Shown: piece by piece, positions 55,528-63,542 of the stretch
How the letters are laid out: every line of letters begins with the position of its first letter
Numbering within the stretch: position 1 is the first letter of the stretch
Assembly (NCBI RefSeq): GCF_030440515.1
Contig: NZ_CP076543.1
Span: forward strand, 5,032,501 to 5,096,500
Length of the DNA stretch: 64,000 nucleotides
DNA from: Streptomyces xanthophaeus
Lineage (GTDB): Bacteria > Actinomycetota > Actinomycetes > Streptomycetales > Streptomycetaceae
Reading direction: 5' to 3'
Position numbers and translations under genes: made by a program
The notes under the pieces: generated by a model
Database searches by the model: none
What the model was told of the DNA's origin: nothing
The model's input: only the letters and a program-made list of their open reading frames with translations

Positions 55528-56703
55528 ATGGACGACACGAACACCGGCCCGCTCGCGGGCTTCACCGTCGGGGTCACGGCCGCCCGGCGCGCGGACGAGC
55601 TCATCGCGCTGCTGCGCCGTCGCGGGGCGCAGGTGCTGCACGCGCCGGCGCTGCGGATCGTGCCGCTCGCCGACGACAGCGAGCTGCTGGCCGCGACGAA
55701 GGAACTGATCGGCTGCGCGCCGGACGTGGTCGTGGCCACCACCGCCATCGGCTTCCGGGGGTGGATCGAGGCGGCCGACGGGTGGGGCGTCGGCGAGGAA
55801 CTGCTGGAGCGGCTGCGGGCCGCCGAACTGCTGGCGCGCGGGCCGAAGGTGAAGGGCGCCATCCGGGCCGCCGGGCTCGTGGAGACCTGGTCCCCGGACT
55901 CGGAATCGCTCGCCGAGGTATTGCAACGGCTGCTGGCGGACGGGGTGGGCGGCCGGCGGATCGCACTCCAGCTGCACGGAGAGCCGCTGCCCGGCTTCGT
56001 CGAGGCGCTGCGGGCCGGCGGGGCCGAGGTGGTGGTGGTCCCGGTGTACCGGTGGATGGCGCCGGAGGACCTCGCGCCGCTGGACCGGCTGCTGGACGCG
56101 ATGATCGGCGGCGGGGTGGACGCCGTCAGCTTCACCTCGGCCCCGGCGGCGGCCTCGCTGCTGTCCCGGGCCGAGGAGCGGGGGCTGCAGGAGGCCGTGC
56201 TGGACGCGCTGCGCGGCAGGCTGCTGTCGGCGTGCGTCGGGCCGGTGACCGCGCTGCCGCTGCAGGCGCACGGGGTGGACACGGTGCAGCCGGAACGGTT
56301 CCGGCTGGGGCCGCTGGTGCAGTTGCTCTGCCAGGAGCTGCCCGGCCGGGCCCGGGTGCTGCCGGTGGCCGGGCACCGGGTGGAGATCCGGGGGCACGCG
56401 GTCCTGGTGGACGCGCACCTGCGGCCCGTACCGCCCGCCGGAATGGCCCTGCTGCGGGCGCTGGCCCGGCGCCCGGGCTGGGTGGTGCCCCGCGCGGAAC
56501 TGCTGCGGGCACTGCCGGGCGCGGGGCGGGACGAGCACGCGGTGGAGACGGCGATGGCCCGCCTCCGGGTGGCCCTCGGGGTCCCGAACCTGATCCAGAC
56601 GGTGGTCAAACGGGGGTACCGGCTGTCGCTGGACGCGGGCGGGGAGGCCAAGTACGGGGAACTCCCGGCCGGTTCGGTGACGGCCAGGGGCGTCCTCGGC
56701 TAG
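55528..56703 (+). CDS. nnaR: HemD-like nitrogen assimilation regulator NnaR
   Basis: This 391-residue protein has a uroporphyrinogen-III synthase (HemD) domain (about 8-265) joined to a C-terminal winged-helix DNA-binding domain of the OmpR type (about 285-375, HAVETAMARLRVALGVPNLIQTVVKRGYRL). This architecture and its place after narK match NnaR, which activates nitrate/nitrite assimilation genes with GlnR in Streptomyces. The HemD part probably senses rather than makes a tetrapyrrole. It has no Shine-Dalgarno of note close to the ATG. Confidence 0.92.
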   Translation: MDDTNTGPLAGFTVGVTAARRADELIALLRRRGAQVLHAPALRIVPLADDSELLAATKELIGCAPDVVVATTAIGFRGWIEAADGWGVGEELLERLRAAELLARGPKVKGAIRAAGLVETWSPDSESLAEVLQRLLADGVGGRRIALQLHGEPLPGFVEALRAGGAEVVVVPVYRWMAPEDLAPLDRLLDAMIGGGVDAVSFTSAPAAASLLSRAEERGLQEAVLDALRGRLLSACVGPVTALPLQAHGVDTVQPERFRLGPLVQLLCQELPGRARVLPVAGHRVEIRGHAVLVDAHLRPVPPAGMALLRALARRPGWVVPRAELLRALPGAGRDEHAVETAMARLRVALGVPNLIQTVVKRGYRLSLDAGGEAKYGELPAGSVTARGVLG

Positions 56704-56712
56704 CGTGCCGGG

Positions 56713-57261
56713 ATGATCATTGACGGGGTGGAGATGAGGGGCGCCGCGCTCGGCGACGCCGCCGGGCTGGCCGAGGCGTTCGCACGGAACCGGGCCTTCA
56801 TGGCGCGCTACGAGCCGGTCCGGCCGGACGCCTTCTACACGGAGGACGGCCAGCGGGAGCGGCTCGAAGGCGTGCTCGCGGAGCGGGACGCGGGGCGCAT
56901 CGTCCCGTACGTGTTCGTCGAGACGGCCACGGGTGCGCCCGTCGGCGCGATCAACCTCGGCTCGATCGCGTACGGGCCGCTGTGCAGCGGCGGTCTGGGC
57001 TACTGGGTCGACCGGGCCTGGCACGGCAAGGGCCTGGCCACCGCGGCCGTGGAGGAGGTCTGCCGGGTCGCGCGCGACGAGCTGGGCCTGCACCGGGTGG
57101 AGGCGGGCACGCTGGTCGACAACCTGGCCTCGCAGCGGGTGCTGACGAAGGCGGGCTTCGAGCGGTTCGGCCTCGCGCCGCGCTACCTCCACATCGACGG
57201 CGCCTGGCGCGACCACCGCCTCTTCCAACGCCTCCTGCACGACAACCCTCCGACCGGCTAG
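56713..57261 (+). CDS. GNAT N-acetyltransferase (RimJ/RimL-like)
   Basis: This 182-residue GNAT has the acetyl-CoA loop GYWVDRAWHGKGLATAAV (about 96-113) and the final EAGTLVDNLASQRVLTKAGFERFG. It resembles ribosomal-protein-serine acetyltransferases; the substrate is unknown. The ATG follows the nnaR stop by nine bases and has no ribosome-binding site; TAGCGT lies at -12 to -7, overlapping the nnaR stop codon, so a leaderless transcript is possible. Confidence 0.9.
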   Translation: MIIDGVEMRGAALGDAAGLAEAFARNRAFMARYEPVRPDAFYTEDGQRERLEGVLAERDAGRIVPYVFVETATGAPVGAINLGSIAYGPLCSGGLGYWVDRAWHGKGLATAAVEEVCRVARDELGLHRVEAGTLVDNLASQRVLTKAGFERFGLAPRYLHIDGAWRDHRLFQRLLHDNPPTG

Positions 57262-57349
57262 CCCCGTGCGCCGTCTGCGGCCCGGCCAGCCTGCTTCGCC
57301 GGGCCCCTTGCGGCTGCTCCGGCAATCCTCAGCCTCGCCGGGCCGATCC

Positions 57350-57488
57350 AGCCTCGCCGGCGTTTGAGGAGGGGGCACCTCCCAGCGGTAGCTGGGGGAG
57401 GGTCCGGGCGGAGCCCGGTGCCCGGCGGAGCCGGGTTTCCTGGGGCTCCGCCCCAGACCCCGCGCCTCAAACGCCGGCGAGGCTGGAT
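57350..57488. repeat. CCTCAAACGCCGG repeats in opposite orientation
   Basis: An inverted unit (57350-57369) and a direct unit (57464-57488) face each other across about 95 bases. Pairing them gives a long stem. They fill the 327-base gap between the GNAT and CGNR genes, which has no gene; an extra partial unit AGCCTCGCCGG lies at 57331. Confidence 0.8.
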
Positions 57489-57588
57489 GCGCGCGAGCGG
57501 GAGGGCGGACCCACCGGTTCGGGGGCTTCCGCTGTGACCCGCCGGGCGGCAATCTGGTACGGCACCCCCACGACGGGAGGCTGACGGC

Positions 57589-58161
57589 ATGCGGTTCGAT
57601 TCCGGGCGGGTCTGTCTGGACCTGGTGGCAACCTTCGCCCCCCACGAGGGGATCCCGGACGGTGACGAGCTGCGGCTGTGGCTCGCCGGCGCCGGCCTGG
57701 TACCCGACCGGACGCCGCTCGTCCGGGTGGGGCCCGACTGGGCAGCGGCCTTCCGGTCCCTGCGCGCCGACGTGGAAACCCTCGTACGGGCGGAACTGCT
57801 CGGCACCGACACGGACGAGCACGCCCTCGCCCGGGTCAACGCGCTGGCAGCCGGACCACCCCCGGGACTGTGCGCCGTACGGGACCAGGAGGGCCACCTC
57901 GTACGGGAGTTGTGCGGCGGCGTGGAGTGCGGTGCGCTGCTCGCGGCCGTCGCCCGGGACGCCGTCGAGCTGCTGACCGACCCCGGCGACCGGGCGCTGC
58001 TGCGGGCCTGCGCGGGCGACGGCTGCACCCACGTCTACCTGGACACCTCCCGGGGCCACCGCCGCCGCTGGTGCTCCAGCGAGCGCTGCGGGAACCGGGA
58101 GCGCGTGGCCCGGCACCGCCGCCGGGCCCTGGCGGCCGGGGCGGGGCAAGGGTCCCGGTGA
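57589..58161 (+). CDS. CGNR zinc-finger protein
   Basis: This 190-residue protein has an N-terminal ABATE domain (FDSGRVCLDLVATF) and a C-terminal CGNR zinc finger: CAGDGCTHVYLDTSRGHRRRWCSSERCGNRERVARHR, with the four Cys ligands and the naming CGNR motif at about 166-169. It is probably a DNA-binding regulator, often linked to stress or efflux genes. No partner is obvious. It lies downstream of the repeat region and 103 bp before the HelD-like gene. Confidence 0.93.
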   Translation: MRFDSGRVCLDLVATFAPHEGIPDGDELRLWLAGAGLVPDRTPLVRVGPDWAAAFRSLRADVETLVRAELLGTDTDEHALARVNALAAGPPPGLCAVRDQEGHLVRELCGGVECGALLAAVARDAVELLTDPGDRALLRACAGDGCTHVYLDTSRGHRRRWCSSERCGNRERVARHRRRALAAGAGQGSR

Positions 58162-58264
58162 GGGGCGTACCACCCTGCGAGACCGGTTCCGGAACGGGCG
58201 TGCGGACAGGGGGCCGATTCGCGTACCTTTGACGGTCGCCCATGCACGTCAGAAGGGGGCCTTG

Positions 58265-60571
58265 GTGGCCGCGCAGAATGCCGCTGTCGACAGCACGGCG
58301 GATTCCGTCCGCGATCGGGAGATCGCGGTCGAGCAGACGCATCTCGACCAGGTGTACCGACGCCTTGAGGAGAAGATCCACGAGGCCGAGTTCCTCATGA
58401 ACGACGCCGCCAAGCGCGGCCAGGTGGGCACGCCCGGCGCGCTCGCCGAGCGCGACGCGCAGGTCTTCCGGGCGGGTATCCACCTGAACCGGCTGAACAA
58501 CGAGTTCGAGGACTTCCTCTTCGGCCGCATCGACCTGGTGCTCGGCAAGGACGGGGAGCGCGGCGCCGACGGCGCGTACACCTCCGTCGAGCCCGCCGAC
58601 GACGCGATCCGCGAGGACCTCACCGCCGACATCGCCGAGACGCTGCACATCGGCCGCATCGGGGTCCTGGACTCCGACTACGCGCCGCTCGTCATCGACT
58701 GGCGTGCGCCGGCCGCCGCGCCGTTCTACCGCTCCACGCCCAAGGAGCCCGGCCGGGTCGTGCGCCGCCGCGTCATCCGTTCCAAGGGCCGCAAGGTGCT
58801 GGGCGTCGAGGACGACCTGATGCGTCCCGAGGTCACCGCCTTCCTCGACGGCAGGGAGCTCCCCGCCATCGGCGACGGCGCCCTGATGGCCGCCCTCGGG
58901 CGGGCCCGTACGCACTCGATGCGTGACATCGTCTCCTCCATCCAGGCCGAGCAGGACCTGGTCATCCGGGCCCCCGCCGCCTCCGTCGCCGAGGTCGCGG
59001 GCGGTCCCGGCACCGGCAAGACCGCCGTCGCCCTGCACCGCGCCGCCTACCTGCTCTACCAGGACCGGCGCCGCTACTCCGGCGGCATCCTGATCGTCTC
59101 GCCGACCCCGCTGCTCGTCGCGTACACCGAGGGCGTGCTGCCCTCGCTCGGCGAGGAGGGCCAGGTGGCCATCCGGGCTCTCGGCTCGCTCGTCGACGGC
59201 GCGGAGGCCACCACCTACGACTCCCCGGCCGTGGCCCGCATCAAGGGCTCCTCCCGGATGCTCAAGGTGCTCCGCAAGGCCGTACGCGGCGCACTGGAGC
59301 TCGGCGGCGCCCCCGACCGGCTGCGCGTGGTGGCCTTCGGCCGCCGCCAGGAGCTGGAGGCCGACGAGCTGAACCGGATCCGGCAGAACGTGCTCAGCGG
59401 CACCGCCCCGGTCAACCTGCTGCGCCCGCGTGCCCGCAAGCTGCTGCTCGACGCCCTCTACGCGAAGTCCGGCGGCGCCGGCCGGCACAGCGACCCGGAA
59501 CTGGCCGCCGAACTGCGCTCCGCCTTCGACGAGGACATCTCCACCGAGGACGCCTTCATCGGTTTCCTCGACGCCTGGTGGCCCGAGCTGACCCCGCGGG
59601 CGGTGCTCGCCGCGCTCGCCGACGAGCGCCACCTCGGCCGCTGGTCGCGCCGCGACCTCAACCCGCGCGAGAGCCGCCAGCTGGCCCGCTCGCTGCGCCG
59701 GGTGGGCCCGGACGGCAAGGGCCCCCTGTCGGTGCACGACGTGGCGCTGCTGGACGAGCTCCAGCTGCTGCTGGGCGCCCCCGCGCGGCCCAGGCGCAGA
59801 CGGGAGATGGACCCGCTCGACCAGCTCAGCGGGCTGGAGGAGCTGATGCCGACCCGCGAGGAGACCCAGTGGGAGCGGGCCGAACGGCTCGCGGCGGAGC
59901 GCACCGAGTACGCGCACGTCATCGTGGACGAGGCCCAGGACCTGACGCCGATGCAGTGGCGGATGGTGGGCCGCCGCGGCCGGCACGGCACCTGGACGGT
60001 GGTCGGCGACCCGGCGCAGTCCTCCTGGACGGATCCGGAGGAGGCCGCCGCGGCCCGCGACGAGGCCCTGGGCTCCCGCCCGCGCCGGCGGTTCACCCTG
60101 ACGGTCAACTACCGCAACCCGGCCGAGGTCGCCGAGGTCGCCTCCCGGGTGCTGCGCCTGGCGATGCCCGGCATGGAGCCTCCGTCCGCGGTGCGCTCCA
60201 CGGGCCTGGAGCCCCGCTTCACGGCCGCCGACGGCGATCTGGGCACCGCGGTCCGGGAGGAGACCCGCCGGCTGCTGGAGCAGGTGGACGGCACGGTCGG
60301 CGTGGTCGTGGCGATGGACCGGCGCGCGGAGGCCGCGGGCTGGCTCGCGGACCTCGGCGAGCGGGCGGTGGCGCTGGGCAGCCTGGAGGCCAAGGGCCTG
60401 GAGTACGACGCCACGGTGGTCGTCTCCCCGGCGGAGATCGCTGACGAGTCCCCGGCGGGCCTGCGGGTGCTGTACGTGGCGCTGACGCGCGCGACGCAGC
60501 AGCTGACGGTGGTCTCGGCCGACCGGGACAAGCCCGGCGCGGACGGGGTCCCGGAGCTGCTGCTCCCCTAG
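58265..60571 (+). CDS. HelD-like UvrD/Rep family ATPase
   Basis: This 768-residue protein has an N-terminal coiled coil (about 15-85, HLDQVYRRLEEKIHEAEFLMNDAAKR), the UvrD-type Walker A GGPGTGKT at 246-253, Walker B VIVDEAQD at about 552-559 and the C-terminal helicase box with YVALTRATQQL. This arrangement is that of HelD, which binds RNA polymerase and frees stalled or drug-bound enzyme. Some Streptomyces members (HelR) give rifamycin tolerance; I see no rifamycin-associated element upstream. GTG at 58265 has AAGGGGG five bases before it. Confidence 0.92.
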   Translation: MAAQNAAVDSTADSVRDREIAVEQTHLDQVYRRLEEKIHEAEFLMNDAAKRGQVGTPGALAERDAQVFRAGIHLNRLNNEFEDFLFGRIDLVLGKDGERGADGAYTSVEPADDAIREDLTADIAETLHIGRIGVLDSDYAPLVIDWRAPAAAPFYRSTPKEPGRVVRRRVIRSKGRKVLGVEDDLMRPEVTAFLDGRELPAIGDGALMAALGRARTHSMRDIVSSIQAEQDLVIRAPAASVAEVAGGPGTGKTAVALHRAAYLLYQDRRRYSGGILIVSPTPLLVAYTEGVLPSLGEEGQVAIRALGSLVDGAEATTYDSPAVARIKGSSRMLKVLRKAVRGALELGGAPDRLRVVAFGRRQELEADELNRIRQNVLSGTAPVNLLRPRARKLLLDALYAKSGGAGRHSDPELAAELRSAFDEDISTEDAFIGFLDAWWPELTPRAVLAALADERHLGRWSRRDLNPRESRQLARSLRRVGPDGKGPLSVHDVALLDELQLLLGAPARPRRRREMDPLDQLSGLEELMPTREETQWERAERLAAERTEYAHVIVDEAQDLTPMQWRMVGRRGRHGTWTVVGDPAQSSWTDPEEAAAARDEALGSRPRRRFTLTVNYRNPAEVAEVASRVLRLAMPGMEPPSAVRSTGLEPRFTAADGDLGTAVREETRRLLEQVDGTVGVVVAMDRRAEAAGWLADLGERAVALGSLEAKGLEYDATVVVSPAEIADESPAGLRVLYVALTRATQQLTVVSADRDKPGADGVPELLLP

Positions 60572-60743
60572 GCCGTCTCTTCCGGATCTTGCCGGGCCCG
60601 GCCCGGCGGTGGCGGTTCATCGCCGGGGTCCCGGCCCGCTCAGGGCCCCGTACGGCCGGATGGTCGGCGGCCGGGAGCGTGGCGCTCGGATACGAGCGTG
60701 AGCAGGGGGATCACTTTCGGCGATCCTTTGTTAGCCTGGGTAC

Positions 60744-60884
60744 GGCACCGACTCGATCCAAGCCCCCGGGCCCAACCTTCGTCGCTCAGAGCGACCACTT
60801 GCCGCGAGGCGAGCATGGCGGGTCGGTGTCGTCAACGTATGAATCACCAGGTCCGCGTCCCCCACCAGTGGGGGGCGCGGACCT
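60744..60884 (+). ncRNA. probable small RNA with intrinsic terminator
   Basis: A transcription unit of about 140 nt is suggested: TAGCCT at 60732-60737 and the overlapping GGGTAC at 60738-60743 are possible -10 boxes, and a strong terminator closes it. The interior is GC-rich with CAGAGCGACC and CCGCGAGGCGAG stretches and no convincing small gene. A small RNA (scr2952, from memory) was reported at the matching place in S. coelicolor, between the helD and malic enzyme genes. The 5' end is a guess. Confidence 0.5.
60849..60884 (+). terminator. strong terminator of the putative small RNA
   Basis: AGGTCCGCGTCCCCCAC, a two-base centre, and GTGGGGGGCGCGGACCT pair over 17 bp with one T-G pair, followed by GTTTCG. 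It is 278 nt after the helD-like stop, too far to be its usual terminator. Confidence 0.85.
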
Positions 60885-61074
60885 GTTTCGTATGACCCCA
60901 CCATTCCGAACCCTCTTGGTATCTCGTATGGTGGAAGAGTCTTTCCGAATTTTGTAGCTGGTTACCTTGTACTGGCTGGTAGGTGGGACGATCGGACAAC
61001 AGGTCCTGCCGCACCTGCTGTGCAGCGGGGCTCTGTGTGTTACAGCGAACCAGGGACAGAAGAGGAACACGGCC

Positions 61075-62478
61075 ATGGCAACGGCGCCCAGCGTCTCGTA
61101 TTCGATGACGGTCCGTCTGGAAGTGCCCGCGAGCGGAACCGCGGTCTCCCAGCTCACCACCGCCGTGGAGTCCTCCGGCGGATCGGTCACCGGCCTCGAC
61201 GTGACCGCATCCGGCCACGAGAAGCTCCGGATCGACGTCACCATCGCCGCGACCTCCACCGCGCACGCGGACGAGATCGTCGAGAAGCTGCGCGGCATCG
61301 AGGGCGTCAGCCTCGGCAAGGTCTCCGACCGCACCTTCCTGATGCACCTCGGCGGCAAGATCGAGATGGCGTCCAAGCACCCCATCCGCAACCGTGACGA
61401 CCTCTCCATGATCTACACCCCGGGCGTGGCCCGCGTGTGCATGGCGATCGCCGAGAACCCCGAGGACGCGCGCCGCCTCACCATCAAGCGCAACACCGTC
61501 GCAGTCGTGACGGACGGCTCCGCCGTGCTGGGCCTGGGCAACATCGGCCCGATGGCCGCCATGCCGGTCATGGAGGGCAAGGCGGCCCTCTTCAAGCGCT
61601 TCGCCGACATCGACGCCTGGCCGATCTGCCTGGACACCCAGGACCCCGACGAGATCGTGGCCGTCGTCAAGGCCATCGCCCCCGGCTTCGCCGGCATCAA
61701 TCTCGAGGACATCTCCGCGCCGCGCTGCTTCGAGATCGAGGCCCGGCTGCGCGAGGCCCTCGACATCCCCGTCTTCCACGACGACCAGCACGGCACCGCG
61801 ATCGTCGTGCTCGCGGCGCTCACCAACGCACTGCGCGTGGTGGGTAAGGCAGTTGGCGATGTCAAGGTCGTCATGTCGGGCGCCGGCGCGGCCGGTACGG
61901 CCATCCTCAAGCTGCTCCTCGCGGCGGGCGTCAAGAACGCGGTGAGCGCCGACATCCACGGCGTCGTGCACGCGGACCGCCCCGACCTCGTCGACGCGGC
62001 CGCGGACTCCCCGCTGCGCTGGATCGCCGACAACACCAACCCCGAGGGCTACACGGGCACGCTGAAGGAGGCCGTGGTCGGCGCCGACGTGTTCATCGGC
62101 GTCTCGGCCCCGAACGTGCTGTCCGGCGAGGACGTCGCCGCCATGGCGGAAGGCGCGATCGTGTTCGCGCTCGCGAACCCGGACCCCGAGGTGGACCCGG
62201 CCGTCGCCCGCCAGACCGCCGCCGTCGTGGCCACCGGCCGCTCCGACTTCCCGAACCAGATCAACAACGTGCTGGTCTTCCCGGGCGTCTTCCGCGGTCT
62301 GCTGGACGCTCAGTCCCGCACCGTGAACACGGAGATGATGCTGGCCGCCGCGAGCGCGCTGGCGGACGTCGTGGGCGAGGACGAGCTGAACGCGAACTAC
62401 ATCATCCCGTCGGTGTTCAACGACAAGGTCGCGGGTGCGGTCGCGGGCGCCGTCCGCAAGGCTGCCTCGGGAGCCTGA
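61075..62478 (+). CDS. NAD-dependent malic enzyme with N-terminal ACT domain
   Basis: This 467-residue enzyme starts with an ACT domain (about 8-85, [28 protein letters not shown]), then the malic N domain ([37 protein letters not shown]) and the NAD-binding domain ([34 protein letters not shown]). It oxidatively decarboxylates malate to pyruvate. No transacetylase domain is fused. The matching S. coelicolor enzyme is NAD-dependent, by memory. The ACT domain suggests allosteric control. GAGGA lies nine bases before the ATG. Confidence 0.96.
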   Translation: MATAPSVSYSMTVRLEVPASGTAVSQLTTAVESSGGSVTGLDVTASGHEKLRIDVTIAATSTAHADEIVEKLRGIEGVSLGKVSDRTFLMHLGGKIEMASKHPIRNRDDLSMIYTPGVARVCMAIAENPEDARRLTIKRNTVAVVTDGSAVLGLGNIGPMAAMPVMEGKAALFKRFADIDAWPICLDTQDPDEIVAVVKAIAPGFAGINLEDISAPRCFEIEARLREALDIPVFHDDQHGTAIVVLAALTNALRVVGKAVGDVKVVMSGAGAAGTAILKLLLAAGVKNAVSADIHGVVHADRPDLVDAAADSPLRWIADNTNPEGYTGTLKEAVVGADVFIGVSAPNVLSGEDVAAMAEGAIVFALANPDPEVDPAVARQTAAVVATGRSDFPNQINNVLVFPGVFRGLLDAQSRTVNTEMMLAAASALADVVGEDELNANYIIPSVFNDKVAGAVAGAVRKAASGA

Positions 62479-62819
62479 GCCCTGCTGTGACGGCCCTCAC
62501 GGCGGTCCGATACCGGCGCGTCGCGAGATGCGGGCCCGACGGGCCGCCTCTAGGGTTTGCGGGGATGCCCGCGAGGTCCGCGGTCCGCGGCGGCGCGTGA
62601 GCGAAGACGTGGACGGAGCGTCACCGCGGCGTGACTGTGGCGCTTTTCGTGTGACCCCGACGGGTGCCGGATTGGCTTTCCCGCCGCTGGTGGGGGCAGG
62701 ATGCGTAACCGGGCGAGAGGGTCTGACGTTCAGACCCGGGTCCGGGGACTGTCCTAGGGCCCTGGCAGCATCGGCTTCGATCTCACGCCTCTAAGGCAAG
62801 TTGAACACGGGAGTACAAC
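62479..62819 (+). promoter_or_regulatory. upstream region of the HU gene
   Basis: These 341 bases contain no gene. A hairpin GGGTCTGA-CGT-TCAGACCC at 62719-62737 (8 bp) stands about 80 nt before the HU start. CTAGGG near 62754 and CTCTAAGG near 62792 are possible promoter pieces. The first 100 bases hold the end of the malic enzyme unit; I see no strong terminator there. Confidence 0.35.
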
Positions 62820-63101
62820 ATGAACCGCAGTGAGCTGGTGGCCGCTCTGTCCGAGCGCGCCGAGGTGACCCGCAAGGACGCCGACGCCGTTCTGGCCGCG
62901 CTCGCCGAGACCGTCGGCGAGATTGTCGCCAAGGGCGACGAGAAGGTCACCATCCCCGGCTTCCTGACCTTCGAGCGCACCCACCGTGCCGCTCGCACCG
63001 CGCGCAACCCGCAGACCGGCGACCCCATCCAGATCCCGGCCGGCTACAGCGTGAAGGTCTCCGCGGGCTCCAAGCTCAAGGAAGCCGCCAAGGGCAAGTA
63101 G
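62820..63101 (+). CDS. hupA: nucleoid protein HU
   Basis: This 93-residue protein is a standard HU: MNRSELVAALSERAEVTRKDADAVLAAL, the core PGFLTFERTHRAARTARNPQTG with DNA-contacting arm and Pro, and IPAGYSVKVSAGSKLKEA at the end. It lacks the long Lys/Ala-rich tail of the second Streptomyces HU (HupS), so it is the vegetative HupA type. It binds and bends DNA. GGGAG lies six bases upstream. It is monocistronic. Confidence 0.96.
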   Translation: MNRSELVAALSERAEVTRKDADAVLAALAETVGEIVAKGDEKVTIPGFLTFERTHRAARTARNPQTGDPIQIPAGYSVKVSAGSKLKEAAKGK

Positions 63102-63165
63102 GTCCTGCCCCGGCGCCGAGGGCCGCACAGGCCTTTGGAACGGCAGTAGTACGCAGAACGACGAT

Positions 63166-63196
63166 GGGCGGTCACCCCCGGGCGGGGTGGCCGCCC
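63166..63196 (+). terminator. terminator of hupA
   Basis: GGGCGGTCACCCC, a five-base loop, and GGGGTGGCCGCCC make a 13-bp stem with one G-T pair, followed by TTCGG, 64 nt after the hupA stop. Confidence 0.85.
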
Positions 63197-63350
63197 TTCG
63201 GCATGTCCGGGGCCGGACGCGGGCCGGTGGGCCCCGACGGGCGCGGGACCGCCCCGGGCCGCCCGGCGGGCCTGGCAGGCCCTGTGAGGGCCCGTCAGGG
63301 GCCTGGCGGGGCCCAGGTATGCCACCGGCACGTCCCGCCGGGCCGCGGTG

Positions 63351-63412
63351 CGGCTCCGTACGGCTCCGTGAGGCTCCGTACGGGCCGGTGCGGGCCGGTG
63401 CGGGCCCTGGCC
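63351..63412. repeat. short direct repeats between hupA and murA
   Basis: GGCTCCGTACGGCTCCGTGAGGCTCCGTACGG repeats GGCTCCGT three times, and CGGGCCGGTG follows twice. They lie in a 441-base gap (63102-63542) that holds two terminators and no gene. Confidence 0.7.
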
Positions 63413-63468
63413 GGCATGGGGTGGGGCATCCGGTCGGGCGGCGGGCCGGGCCTCGGCCGGGGCACGGA

Positions 63469-63505
63469 AAAGCCCCCCGGGCCCTGTGCGGGCCCGGGGG
63501 GCTTT
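63469..63505. terminator. terminator of murA
   Basis: AAAGCCCCCCGGGCCC, loop TGTGC, and GGGCCCGGGGGGCTTT form a perfect 16-bp stem flanked by A and T runs on both sides. It is 38 nt after the murA stop on the minus strand and can also stop plus-strand transcription. Confidence 0.92.
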
Positions 63506-63542
63506 CTGCGTACGTCCGGGAGTCCGGGCGTCCGGGTACGGC

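Larger units (their letters stand above)
60572..61074. promoter_or_regulatory. intergenic region between helD-like and malic enzyme genes
   Basis: This 503-base gap has no protein gene I can support. It holds a probable small RNA (60744-60884). The stretch 60890-60990 is AT-rich for this genome and is the likely promoter of the malic enzyme gene; TTGTACTGGC near 60967 is one possible -35, but no clear -10 follows. Confidence 0.4.

Noticed and set aside
60589..60957. A 122-codon plus-strand frame before the malic enzyme gene
   Set aside because: It runs through a 17-bp terminator hairpin, has no ribosome-binding site and no protein-like pattern; a small RNA explains the region better.
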